From assembly GCA_039029395.1 (NCBI GenBank), contig JBCCGG010000035.1, forward strand, positions 1 through 64,000: 64,000 nucleotides of DNA. Direction: 5' to 3'. This DNA comes from JBCCGG01 sp039029395 (GTDB taxonomy: Bacteria; Pseudomonadota; Alphaproteobacteria; Kiloniellales; JAKSDN01). Under the pieces are notes generated by a model. That model was not told where the DNA came from and searched no databases. It saw only the letters and a program-made list of their open reading frames with translations. A program made the position numbers and the translations under genes. Shown piece by piece: positions 8,048 to 16,395 of the stretch (position 1 is its first letter; every line of letters begins with the position of its first letter).

Positions 8048-9637
8048 ATGATACGCGATGACCTGTTGACCAAGATGCTTGGCGAGCGGCGGACGACCCG
8101 CCGAGACTTCATGGTGGGCGCCACGGCGCTCGGACTCTCGGTCGCGGCGGCCAGCTCGCTCTGGTCCAAGGCGGCCCGGGCGGCGCCCAAGACAGGCGGC
8201 CACATGAAGATCGGCATCGGCGGCGGCGCTTCGTCCGATTCCCTCGACCCGGCAACCTATGACGCCACCTTCATGATCACGACGGGCAACTCGATCCGCA
8301 ACAACATCACCGAGGTCGGACCGAACAACGACCTGCAGGGCGCGCTCGCGGAAAGCTGGGAAACCGGCGACGATGCCGCGACCTGGATCTTCAAGCTGCG
8401 CAAGGGGGTCGAGTGGCAGAACGGCAAGTCCCTGGAGCCGGAGGACATCGTCGTTTCCATGAACCTGCATCGGGGCGAGGAGTCCAAGTCCGGCGCCAAG
8501 GGCGTGGTCTCGGGCGTCAAGGACATCAAGGCCGATGGAAAGGACCGGGTGGTCTTCACCTTGAACAGCCCCAACGCGGACTTTCCGTACATCTTGACCG
8601 ACTATCACCTCAACATGGTGCCGGCCAAGGACGGCAAGGCCGATTGGCAGTCGGGCGTGGGCACCGGCGCCTACACCCTGGAGCGCTTCGAGCCGGGCGT
8701 CGGCGCTCTGGTCAAGCTCAACCCCAACCGCTGGCAGCAGGATGTGGGCTTCGTGGACTCCGCCGATATCCTCCTGGTCAACGACAACAACGCGCGCCAA
8801 AGCGCGGTCGCGACCGGTGAGCTGCACGGGGTCAATCGGATCGACCTGAAGACCGTGCACCTGATGGAGAAGAACCCCAACGTTCGAGTACTTAACGTGC
8901 CGGGGCGGCTGCACCACATCTTCCCGATGAACAGCGACGTGGCGCCCTTCGACAACAACGACGTGCGCCTCGCCCTGAAGTACGCGATCGACCGGGACGA
9001 CTATGTGGAGAAGATCCTCAAGGGCTTCGGGACAATCGGCAACGATTCGCCGCTCGGGCCGCCCTACCGCTACCACGCCAGCGGCATAGAGCAGCGCGGC
9101 TATGACCCGGACAAGGCAAAGCATCACTTGAAGAAGGCTGGTCTGGACAGCCTGGAAATCGACCTCAGCACCGCCGAGTTCCTGTTCTCGGGCGCGGTTG
9201 ACGCGGCGATCCTATACAAGTCCCACGCCGAGCCGGCCGGCATCACGATCAACGTTCGCCGGGAACCCAACGACGGCTATTTCTCCAACATTTGGATGGT
9301 CAAACCCTTCTACACCTCCTACTGGGGGTCGCGCGCGACCGAGGATATGATCCTCTCGATCGCCTACTTGAGCGACGCGTCCTGGAACGAGACCCGCCAG
9401 AAGGATCCGCGTCTCGACAAGCTGATCATCGAGGCGCGCGGCGAGCTCGACGACACCAAGCGGGCCGGGCTTTACGCCGACGCTCAGCGCCTGATCCGCG
9501 ACGAGGGCGGCGCAGTCGTGCCGGCCTTCTCCAACATGGTGATGGCCGTCAACGCGGCGGTCGGCACCAGCGATTCGATCGGCGCCAGCTGGGATCTGGA
9601 CGGCGGCCATTGCGTCAAGCGCTGGTGGTTGACCTAG
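8048..9637 (+). CDS. ABC transporter solute-binding protein, family 5 (DppA/OppA type), Tat-exported
   Basis: This 529-residue periplasmic protein is expected to bind peptides, opines or similar compounds. The N-terminus carries a twin-arginine signal (TTRRDFMVGATALG, about residues 17-30) followed by a hydrophobic stretch and an AARAA cleavage region. The body has the family-5 pattern: SLDPATYDATF, LAESWETGDDAATWIFKLRKG split over two strands, and the VRLALKYAIDRDD motif. No permease or ATPase gene is adjacent, so it either feeds a transporter elsewhere or is a sensor. It is divergent from the racemase-gntR pair and shares its promoter region, suggesting co-regulation. Confidence 0.88.
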   Translation: MIRDDLLTKMLGERRTTRRDFMVGATALGLSVAAASSLWSKAARAAPKTGGHMKIGIGGGASSDSLDPATYDATFMITTGNSIRNNITEVGPNNDLQGALAESWETGDDAATWIFKLRKGVEWQNGKSLEPEDIVVSMNLHRGEESKSGAKGVVSGVKDIKADGKDRVVFTLNSPNADFPYILTDYHLNMVPAKDGKADWQSGVGTGAYTLERFEPGVGALVKLNPNRWQQDVGFVDSADILLVNDNNARQSAVATGELHGVNRIDLKTVHLMEKNPNVRVLNVPGRLHHIFPMNSDVAPFDNNDVRLALKYAIDRDDYVEKILKGFGTIGNDSPLGPPYRYHASGIEQRGYDPDKAKHHLKKAGLDSLEIDLSTAEFLFSGAVDAAILYKSHAEPAGITINVRREPNDGYFSNIWMVKPFYTSYWGSRATEDMILSIAYLSDASWNETRQKDPRLDKLIIEARGELDDTKRAGLYADAQRLIRDEGGAVVPAFSNMVMAVNAAVGTSDSIGASWDLDGGHCVKRWWLT

Positions 9638-9786
9638 CGCACGGGCAACTGTCCGCGACCGTTTCTTCCTGCTCTTGTCGCTTGCCTTGGGCCGGTGCTT
9701 CGGAAGAGGGGCCGGCCCGCCTCTTTGTTTCCTCGCGCCGCGCGGCGGGCCGTGTTAAACTTGGGGCAGGAGGACAGGGATCCATC

Positions 9787-10170
9787 ATGAAGCGAGAGCT
9801 AGATCCAGTCTGGAGCAAATCCCAAATCAAGGCCGGCCAAAAGATGAGCGAGGCCTGGGAAGCGTTCTTCTCCGCTGCCGAGGAACAGGGCGGCGGCGGT
9901 GGGAAGGCGGCCGCCGGCCTTGAGGGCAACGCCAAAGCCGATCTGACGGCCCGCCGCCACGAAACCGAGCTCTTCGGCTATCCCAACGTCGTGGGCGTGG
10001 CGAGCGGCCAGAGGGTCCGGCGCGGACAGCCGATCGGCGAGCCCTGTGTCACGGTCTACGTGGAGCGAAAGCTCCCGGAGTCCCAGTTGGCCGCGAAAGA
10101 CATTTTGCCCAAGGAGATCGGGGGACTGCCGGTCGATGTGGTCGAGGTCGGTCAGCTCGGCGCGCTATAG
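9787..10170 (+). CDS. Stand-alone N-terminal domain of a Nal1-like protease
   Basis: This 127-residue protein is clearly paralogous to the first 127 or so residues of the protease encoded next. Both start with a short W-rich helix (AWEAFF here, AWEGFF there). Both then carry HE-ELxxxxNVVGVA, a VTVYVERK / MTVLVEKK strand and a PKEIGGLPVDVVEVG / PKEIAGVKTDVVQVG segment. This region is the usual leader domain of bacterial Nal1-like trypsin-fold peptidases. No protease domain follows, and there are no Cys clusters or signal peptide. It might inhibit, chaperone or scaffold the protease. A GGAGGACAGGG precedes the ATG. Its function is unknown. Confidence 0.7.
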   Translation: MKRELDPVWSKSQIKAGQKMSEAWEAFFSAAEEQGGGGGKAAAGLEGNAKADLTARRHETELFGYPNVVGVASGQRVRRGQPIGEPCVTVYVERKLPESQLAAKDILPKEIGGLPVDVVEVGQLGAL

Positions 10171-10388
10171 GATTTGGTCTCCCCCATAACCGCCAAATAG
10201 GCATTGCGTCTTTTTGACGCTGGACGGCGCCGCCCATTGCGCCGCCGATAAGCCTGTGCGCTTTGCCACAGTGGCCCAAAGCATATTTGAGCCATAGTCC
10301 CCTGGTCAAAATAGCGCGGCCTGAGTCGGTTTCATTTCACAATCGGCGACGAAGGTCGTGCGAACCATTGAAGAGAAGGAACAGACCC

Positions 10389-11483
10389 ATGACAGCAGAT
10401 CTTTCGAGTTGGTCCCAAGCGGAGCGCACCTCCGGTGAAAAGAGCGCGGCGGCTTGGGAAGGTTTCTTTCACGGCATTCGGAAGGATTCCATCACGCGCG
10501 GAGAGGAGATCCAGGAAACAGCCCGGGTTACCGAGGTGCAGGATAAGCACGAAGCCGAGCTGCTTGCTCTCGACAACGTGGTCGGCGTCGCGCCGAGCTT
10601 GAAGATGAAAGGCGACAAACCGACCAAGTCCTGGAGCATGACCGTCCTGGTGGAGAAGAAGCCGGCCCTGGAGAAGGTTGCCAAGGCTTCGCGCATCCCC
10701 AAGGAGATTGCCGGCGTGAAGACCGACGTGGTCCAGGTCGGCAAGCTGGAGGCCTTGGTGTTCAACGCCCGAGTGCGCCCTGCCTTGCCGGGCTATTCGA
10801 TCGGTCACCACAACATCACGGCTGGCACCTTCGGCTGCCTGGTGCAGGATATCCGGCGTTGTTGTTGCGATTTTCAGAAGAGCGACTGCTGCACGCCGAC
10901 TGGCCAGGAATGCCAGAGCGACTACCTGATCCTCTCCAATAACCACGTACTGGCCAACAGCAATCAGGCCCAGCTCGGGGATTTGATCCTGCAGCCCGGC
11001 CCGGTCGACGGTGGCGTTTTTCCGGCCGACGGAATCGCTACTCTGGAGCGTTTCGAGCCGATCGTGTTCGGTGCCTCGGGCTACAATCTGGTCGACGCGG
11101 CGGTCGCCCGCCCGACCTTCACCCGCAACGTGATCCCCGCGATCATCGGCGCGGTCATTCCGCGCGGCGTCGATCAGGCGGTCGTCGGCGGACAGGTGAT
11201 CAAGGCCGGGCGCACCACTCAGGTGACGGTCGGTCGGGTGCTGGCAACCAACGCCACGGTCAACGTCAACTTTGGCGCCTCGGGCGTGGCCCAGTTCCGC
11301 AATCAAATTATCACCACGGCGATGTCGGCGGGCGGCGATTCCGGCAGCCTGCTGATGGACGATGACTTGAATGGGGTCGGCCTGCTGTTCGCCGGCTCGC
11401 CATTCGTTACGATCCACAACCACATCGCCAATGTGGAGACCCATCTGGGTGTGCGGCCGGTGACCGCCCCGCGTTCCAGCTGA
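10389..11483 (+). CDS. Nal1-like trypsin-fold serine peptidase
   Basis: This 364-residue protein has a leader domain of about 130 residues (ending TDVVQVGKLEAL) and a chymotrypsin-fold domain. The candidate triad is His in LSNNHVLA, Asp in LVDAAVA and Ser in GGDSGSLL. An unusual cysteine-dense insert, RRCCCDF...DCCTP...EC (about residues 157-178), sits between the first strand and the His motif and could bind metal or form disulfides. There is no obvious export signal. It lies about 220 bp after the paralogous leader-domain gene and 30 bp before the convergent M24 gene. Its target is unknown. Confidence 0.75.
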   Translation: MTADLSSWSQAERTSGEKSAAAWEGFFHGIRKDSITRGEEIQETARVTEVQDKHEAELLALDNVVGVAPSLKMKGDKPTKSWSMTVLVEKKPALEKVAKASRIPKEIAGVKTDVVQVGKLEALVFNARVRPALPGYSIGHHNITAGTFGCLVQDIRRCCCDFQKSDCCTPTGQECQSDYLILSNNHVLANSNQAQLGDLILQPGPVDGGVFPADGIATLERFEPIVFGASGYNLVDAAVARPTFTRNVIPAIIGAVIPRGVDQAVVGGQVIKAGRTTQVTVGRVLATNATVNVNFGASGVAQFRNQIITTAMSAGGDSGSLLMDDDLNGVGLLFAGSPFVTIHNHIANVETHLGVRPVTAPRSS

Positions 11484-11513
11484 CCTGACAAGGCGGGCTG
11501 CGAAACTGCGGGC

Positions 11514-12698
11514 CTAGCGGACCTGGATAGCCTCCGGCGTCTGGTTGGTCAGCACCTCGCAGCCCGCCTCGGTCAAAAGCACGCAGTTGGAGATGAAGTA
11601 ACTGAAGTCGTTGCCGCGGCCGGTGTTGGTGAACCAGGAGTGGGCATGAAACACCATGCCCGGCTCGAGCACCCGGTCGCTGCCGGGCTTGAGGCTGGTG
11701 ACGCCGCTGCCCCCGGTCCAGCTGGGCGGGAAGCCGATGCCCACCAGATAGCCGCAGTGATGGCGCCGGTAGTCGGTAAGACCGGCACCCCTGGCGACCT
11801 CCTGCCAGGCGTCGTAGACTTGGCCGGCGGTCGCGCCCGGCCGGATTGCCGCGACGATCGCCGCCATCCCGGCGATGGAAAGCACCGCAGCCTGTTCTGC
11901 GGCCTTCGGCGGTTGGCCCACGTGGACCAGGCGGCCCATGGGCGCTTGGTACTTCCTATAGGCCGCGCCGATCTCCAGAAAGACCGCATCGCCCCTGCGG
12001 AAGACGTCGCCGCGCCAGGTTGTGTGTTCCTCGCCCAGACGCCGGGTCGGCCGGATGAAGGGACCGAAGCCGGGATACTCGCTGCCGGCCAGGATCATCG
12101 CCCGGTGGCATTCGGCCGCGACCGCGTGGTCGCTGGCGCCGTCGTGAATCGCCGCGACCGCGGCCTGGGTGCCGGCGTCGGCGGCTCGGGCGGCGGCGCG
12201 GGTGTAGGCCTGCTCCAAGGGCGACTTAATCTGGCGCAGGTCATCGGCCAGGCCCGAGGCGTCGTGCCACTGGGCCTTGGGCATCTGGGCGATCAGGCGC
12301 TCCGCGCTATGGGGCGTCAGGAAGAGGCTGCGTTTCTCCAACCCCAGACGGCCGCTGGCCAGGCCCATGTCCTGAAGCGCCGCGGCCAGGGCGTCGGCCA
12401 GCTCCTCGTCGTCGCTATGGCCGCGAAATCCCGCGTTGGCGACTTGATTTTCGATCGTGATGCGCTCCATGGCGCGGGCCACCAGGACCATCTCGCCGGT
12501 TTGGGGCACGATCAGTGCATGGCAGGCGAAGAAGCCCCAATGGTCCAGGCCGGTCAGATAGTAGATCGTCTCCGGCACGGTGACGATCAGAGCATCCAGG
12601 TCTTGTGCGGCCAGGCGCTCCCTCAGGCGCGCCACCCGCCCGGCCAGCTCGTCGGGCGGAAAGACGGCGTGCGGTGATGCCAAAACCTGTTCGTCCAT
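11514..12698 (-). CDS. M24-family hydrolase, creatinase/ectoine-hydrolase-like, metal ligands missing
   Basis: This 394-residue pita-bread fold protein has an N-terminal creatinase domain (LIVTVPETIYYLTGLDHWGF) and a C-terminal M24 domain. Where metallopeptidases have two metal aspartates and a GHGIG histidine, it has FLEIGAAYRKY, QAPMGR and CGYLVGIGFPPSW. This matches the metal-independent creatinase/DoeA (ectoine hydrolase) branch rather than Xaa-Pro peptidase. It should hydrolyse a C-N bond in a small cyclic or guanidino compound. It is divergent from a second M24 gene across a 106-bp region carrying operator-like repeats, so both are likely induced together. The substrate is not deducible. 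Confidence 0.8.
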   Translation of the reverse strand: MDEQVLASPHAVFPPDELAGRVARLRERLAAQDLDALIVTVPETIYYLTGLDHWGFFACHALIVPQTGEMVLVARAMERITIENQVANAGFRGHSDDEELADALAAALQDMGLASGRLGLEKRSLFLTPHSAERLIAQMPKAQWHDASGLADDLRQIKSPLEQAYTRAAARAADAGTQAAVAAIHDGASDHAVAAECHRAMILAGSEYPGFGPFIRPTRRLGEEHTTWRGDVFRRGDAVFLEIGAAYRKYQAPMGRLVHVGQPPKAAEQAAVLSIAGMAAIVAAIRPGATAGQVYDAWQEVARGAGLTDYRRHHCGYLVGIGFPPSWTGGSGVTSLKPGSDRVLEPGMVFHAHSWFTNTGRGNDFSYFISNCVLLTEAGCEVLTNQTPEAIQVR

Positions 12699-12748
12699 CG
12701 CGATTGCCTCCTCGATGCCAATAGCGCTTGATCCTATCTTAGACTAGC

Positions 12749-12778
12749 TATATACACCTATTAAAGCTGCATACAGCT
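12749..12778. promoter_or_regulatory. Operator-like repeats in the divergent M24 promoter region
   Basis: TATATACACCTA (12749-12760) shares the exact 10-mer TATACACCTA with 7944-7953. Nine bases on, AGCTG-CATA-CAGCT (12765-12778) is a 14-bp palindrome containing TGCATACA, one change from the TGTATACA palindrome at 7942. The region is AT-rich and lies between the starts of the two M24 genes. It is a plausible binding site for the GntR/FCD protein. Confidence 0.4.
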
Positions 12779-12804
12779 ATAAAATTCGAGGGAGTAAGAC
12801 CTAG

Positions 12805-13959
12805 ATGCTTGAGCTGACCAAGCAAAGGACCGCGGAGCTGCAGGACCGCCTAGCCGAGGAGGCGATCGACCTGGCGGTCATCACCGATCCGGACTCGATC
12901 GCCTTTCTGGCCGGATTCTGGGGCTATCTGGGCATCGAGTTCGGCCGGCCGACCCTTCTGCTGGTGCCGCGCGACGGGGATCCCATCGTGATCACGCCGT
13001 TGATGGAGCGGGAGATGGTCGCTGCCATGACCTGGGTCCAGGACGTGCGCCCCTGGCAGGACGACGGGCCGGAGAGCTGGCAAGCCGTGCTGGAAGGCGC
13101 GCTGGCCGAGCACAAGGCCGCCGTGCTCGGCACCGAGGGCGAGAAGACCGCCGGGCCGATCTCGGCTCACATGGCCGCCCATCACGGCGGGCGGACCCAG
13201 CGCCTGGTGACCGGCTTGATCAGCGCCATGCGGGTCATCAAGACCCCGCTCGAGCTGGACATCATGCGCCAGGCCGGCCAGGTGGCGATCGCCATGGTCG
13301 AGGCCGGCAAGGGCGCGCTGGCGGAAGGCGTGCCCGAGTACGAGGCCGCGCTTGCGGTGATCGCCGGCGGCTCACGCAAGGCGGCCGAGTTCCTGACCGA
13401 CCGGGGCTGGGAGGCCTTCGTCTCGCCGGTCATCCACAACCTGCAGATCCTGCAGAGCGGTCACGATACCGCCATGGTGCACCGGCGCGCCAGCGTGCGC
13501 CGTTTAGGCCTCGGCGATCCGGTCTACTTCTGCTTCTGCAACATGGCGAACTTCAAGCAGTACAAGCTGGGCTTTGACCGCCAGTTCTTCATCGGCGAGG
13601 TCAGCGACGACAAGGCGCGCGACTACGAGCGCACGATCGCCGCCCAAGGTGCCGCGCTGGGCGCGATCCATGCCGGTGCGATCGCCGAGGAGGTGCACTT
13701 CGCCGCGGCCGAGGTCTACCAGGCTGCCGGCTACGGCCCGGGTTACCGCACCGGGCGCTCGATCGGCATCTCCTACCTGGAGGCGCCGGAGCTCAAGGCT
13801 GGCGACAAGACCGTGCTGCGCGAGGGCATGACCTTCGCGGTCGACGGCGGCATCACGGTCGACGGTCAGTATGGCTGCCGGGTCGGCGATTCCATCGTGG
13901 TCACCAAGGAGGGCTTCGAATACCTGACGCCCTTTCCGAAAGAGCTGACGGTGGTGTGA
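12805..13959 (+). CDS. M24-family hydrolase, creatinase-like, metal ligands missing
   Basis: This 384-residue protein is a second pita-bread hydrolase, divergent from the one at 11514-12698 and only distantly similar to it. The N-terminal domain has ITDPDSIAFLAGFWGYLGIE. In the catalytic half the usual metal positions read YFCFCNMANFKQYKLGFDR, RTGRSIGISY and LREGMTFAVDGGI, so both aspartates and the GHGIG histidine are absent, as in creatinase. It starts a run with the AtzG-like and amidase genes (3-bp gap, then overlap), implying hydrolysis of one C-N bond here and of a further amide by the amidase. The substrate is unknown. Confidence 0.8.
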   Translation: MLELTKQRTAELQDRLAEEAIDLAVITDPDSIAFLAGFWGYLGIEFGRPTLLLVPRDGDPIVITPLMEREMVAAMTWVQDVRPWQDDGPESWQAVLEGALAEHKAAVLGTEGEKTAGPISAHMAAHHGGRTQRLVTGLISAMRVIKTPLELDIMRQAGQVAIAMVEAGKGALAEGVPEYEAALAVIAGGSRKAAEFLTDRGWEAFVSPVIHNLQILQSGHDTAMVHRRASVRRLGLGDPVYFCFCNMANFKQYKLGFDRQFFIGEVSDDKARDYERTIAAQGAALGAIHAGAIAEEVHFAAAEVYQAAGYGPGYRTGRSIGISYLEAPELKAGDKTVLREGMTFAVDGGITVDGQYGCRVGDSIVVTKEGFEYLTPFPKELTVV

Positions 13960-13962
13960 GGC

Positions 13963-14145
13963 ATGAAGCCCACCAAGGAGACCCTGCAGCGAATGCTGGC
14001 CGAGCTTGACGGCCATGCCTGGCGCGACGCCGAGCTCGAGGAGCTGGTCGAGCCACGCCTCGGCATCATCACCGGCCTGGCCGAGCTGCTCGAGGATCTG
14101 GAGCGCCTGCGCAAGAGCGACCTGCCGGGGCTCGACGGCGCGTGA
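13963..14145 (+). CDS. AtzG-like small subunit (DUF4089), amidase partner
   Basis: This 60-residue helical protein has the pattern KETLQRMLAELDG...LEELVEPRLGIITGLAELLEDLERLR. Length, charge pattern and position directly before an amidase match the AtzG/DUF4089 family, GatC-like subunits that wrap and stabilise AtzE-type amidases. It starts 3 bp after the M24 stop, and its own TGA overlaps the amidase GTG (GTGA), so the three genes are translationally coupled. It is small enough to be missed by automatic calling. Confidence 0.75.
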   Translation: MKPTKETLQRMLAELDGHAWRDAELEELVEPRLGIITGLAELLEDLERLRKSDLPGLDGA

Positions 14146-15458
14146 GCGATCCCACGACGCTATCGGTGATCGCCCTGGCCGAGCAACTGGCCAATCGGGC
14201 GCTCGACAGTCGGGCGGTGGCCGAAGCTTTTCTGGCGCGCATCGCCGCGCAGAACCAGACCAGCAAGGCCTTCATCGCGGTGCTCGGCGAACGGGCCCTG
14301 ACGCGCGCGGCCGGCGCCCAGGAGAGGGGGCCTCTGCACGGCGTGCCCTACGGCGCCAAGGACCTGTTCCACGCGGCCGGGGTGGCGACCACCGGCGGCT
14401 CGCGGGCCGGGCTCGACACTATCGCCGAGGAGGACGCCGAGGTGATCGCCACGCTCGAGGCGGCTGGCGGGCTGCTGCTCGGCAAAACCAACCTGCACGA
14501 GTATGCCTATGGCGCGACTGGCGAGAACGCGCACTTCGGTACCTGTCCCCATCCCGACGATCCAAGCCGCCTTGCCGGCGGTTCCTCGAGCGGCTCGGGG
14601 GCGGCGGTGGCACGTCGTCTCGTGCCCTTCGCGCTGGGCACCGACACCGGCGGCTCGGTCCGGGTGCCGGCCGCGCTCTGCGGCATCGTCGGCTTCAAGC
14701 CGAGCCACGGGCGGCTGTCCTGCGAGGGCGTGATTCCCTTCGCTTGGAGTCTCGACCACGTCGGCCTGATGACCCGGGGGGCGGCCGACGCGCGCTTCCT
14801 TTTCGCGGTCCTAAGCGGCGCCGTGCAAGGGCAGGGGGATCTCGTGGGCCTGCGCCTGGGCGTGCCCCGGGCGACCTTCGCTGGGCGCTGCGATCCGCAA
14901 GTCGAGACGGCTTTCGAGGCGCGGCTCGAGGCTTTGGCCAGGGCCGGCTGCCGCCTGGTCGATGTCGCCCTGCCCGATACCTCCATGGCGCGCAGCGCAT
15001 CGCTCGCCGTGCAGATGGCCGAGGCGGTCGCCTATCACCGGCCGAACCTGGAGGTCAACGGCGCGCTCTATTCCCAGGAGTTCCGCGCCGGCCTGGCCTT
15101 GGGGCAGGTCTTGCGCGCCGAACATTACGTCAACGCCCAGCGCCAGATGGCCAAGTACCGTCGCCAGGCGGCCGCCCTGTTCACAGACGTGGATCTCTTG
15201 GTCCTGCCGACCTGCCCGATTACCGCGCCGCCGATCGGCCAGCCCTTTGTCGAGATCTCCGGCGAGCGCGCGCCGACCGGCAACGCGGTGACCCGCTTCA
15301 CTGGATTCTTCAACATGACCGGCCAGCCGGCGATCACCTTGCCCATGGGCCGCGACGCCGAAGGCCTACCCATGGGCCTCCAGCTGGTCGCAGCGCGCGA
15401 CCAGGACGCGGCCCTGCTCGATGCCGCCGTGGCGGTCGAGCCGGTGGTGTCGTGCTGA
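14142..15458 (+). CDS. Amidase-signature hydrolase, AtzE-like
   Basis: This 438-residue amidase has the Ser-cisSer-Lys triad: Lys73 in YGAKDLF, the GGSSSGSG segment at about 147-153, and nucleophile Ser172 in GTDTGGSVRVPAALCG. It starts at a GTG overlapping the stop of the AtzG-like gene, an arrangement known for 1-carboxybiuret hydrolase (AtzE) and its relatives. With two creatinase-like hydrolases and a racemase-like enzyme nearby, it probably performs a deamidation in breakdown of a nitrogenous compound such as a ureide, hydantoin or ring-opened amide. It lies in the cytoplasm and the substrate is unproven. Confidence 0.88.
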   Translation: MSDPTTLSVIALAEQLANRALDSRAVAEAFLARIAAQNQTSKAFIAVLGERALTRAAGAQERGPLHGVPYGAKDLFHAAGVATTGGSRAGLDTIAEEDAEVIATLEAAGGLLLGKTNLHEYAYGATGENAHFGTCPHPDDPSRLAGGSSSGSGAAVARRLVPFALGTDTGGSVRVPAALCGIVGFKPSHGRLSCEGVIPFAWSLDHVGLMTRGAADARFLFAVLSGAVQGQGDLVGLRLGVPRATFAGRCDPQVETAFEARLEALARAGCRLVDVALPDTSMARSASLAVQMAEAVAYHRPNLEVNGALYSQEFRAGLALGQVLRAEHYVNAQRQMAKYRRQAAALFTDVDLLVLPTCPITAPPIGQPFVEISGERAPTGNAVTRFTGFFNMTGQPAITLPMGRDAEGLPMGLQLVAARDQDAALLDAAVAVEPVVSC

Positions 15459-15500
15459 TCGTCATGAGGAGTCTGGAAACATGCCGCATTCCATGATTCC

Positions 15501-16364
15501 ATGGTCCGACAATTCAAGGCATTGGAGGGTCCATTGCCAAAGGTCCTGAGCCCGGCTGAGATCGAGTCTTACGAGCGGGACGGCTTCCTGGCCCCGGTCG
15601 AAGTGATGAGCGCTGAAGAGGCGCGCGATGTCCGCGCGCGGCTCGAGGCAGCGGAGACCTACTATCCGGAAGCCTTCGGAGGGGCCGGGCGAAACAACGC
15701 CCATCTGCTGTTGGGCTTTTTGGACGCCATCGTTCGCGACGCCCGGGTGCTGGATGCGGTCGAGGATCTGATCGGGCCCGACATCCTGGCCTATGGCACG
15801 GTGATCTTCGCCAAGGATCCCGGCGGCCCCGGTTACGTCAGTTGGCATCAGGACGGCGCCTACATGGGCCTAGATCCTTTTCCCGGGGTCACCGCCTGGC
15901 TCGCCTTGACGCCGAGCACGCCCGAGAGCGGCTGCATGGCGATGATCCCGGGCAGCCACCGTCTGGGCCGGCGGGACCACCTGGAGACCTTCGCCGAGGA
16001 AAACATCCTGACCCGGGGCCAGGCGATCCAAGGGGTCGAGGCGGCGGCCGCGGTCGAGTTGGTGCTCGCGCCCGGCCAGATGTCCCTGCACCATCCCTGG
16101 GTGATCCACGGCTCCCAGCCGAACCGGGGGGCCGACCGGCGCATCGGCTTTGCGATCCAAAGCTATGTCGCGCCCAGCGCCCGCCAGGTGCTCGGCGCAG
16201 GCTATGCCCAGCTTGTGCGCGGCGATGACACCTATGGTCACTTCGAGCCGCTGCCATCCCCTAGGGCGGACATGGACCCAGGATCCCAAGCGGCGCGCGC
16301 CGAGGTCAACGGGGCCTGGGCCGAAATCCTTTATCAGGGCGCCGAACGGCGAAGGGACTACTGA
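15501..16364 (+). CDS. Phytanoyl-CoA dioxygenase (PhyH) family Fe(II)/2OG oxygenase
   Basis: This 287-residue cupin-fold oxygenase has the iron triad: His and Asp in WHQDGAY and a distal His in LHHPWVIHGSQPN, with an Arg just after (RRIGFAIQ) for 2-oxoglutarate. The ectoine hydroxylase (EctD) signature is absent, so it is another PhyH subgroup. It starts 42 bp after the amidase and could be the last gene of the M24-AtzG-amidase run. It also converges on the TmpB-like gene 31 bp away. Hydroxylation of a small amine or phosphonate substrate is plausible but unproven. Confidence 0.82.
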   Translation: MVRQFKALEGPLPKVLSPAEIESYERDGFLAPVEVMSAEEARDVRARLEAAETYYPEAFGGAGRNNAHLLLGFLDAIVRDARVLDAVEDLIGPDILAYGTVIFAKDPGGPGYVSWHQDGAYMGLDPFPGVTAWLALTPSTPESGCMAMIPGSHRLGRRDHLETFAEENILTRGQAIQGVEAAAAVELVLAPGQMSLHHPWVIHGSQPNRGADRRIGFAIQSYVAPSARQVLGAGYAQLVRGDDTYGHFEPLPSPRADMDPGSQAARAEVNGAWAEILYQGAERRRDY

Positions 16365-16395
16365 GCGGTACCCGGGTGATCGCCGCGGAAGTCTT

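Noticed and set aside
6945..13959. A standard ectoine degradation (doe/eut) cluster
   Set aside because: The racemase-like and M24 genes are suggestive, but doeB, doeC, doeD and a MocR-type EnuR regulator are missing; the regulator is an FCD-type GntR.
15501..16364. Ectoine hydroxylase (EctD)
   Set aside because: The protein is in the same PhyH superfamily, but the EctD signature is absent, and ectABC are not present.
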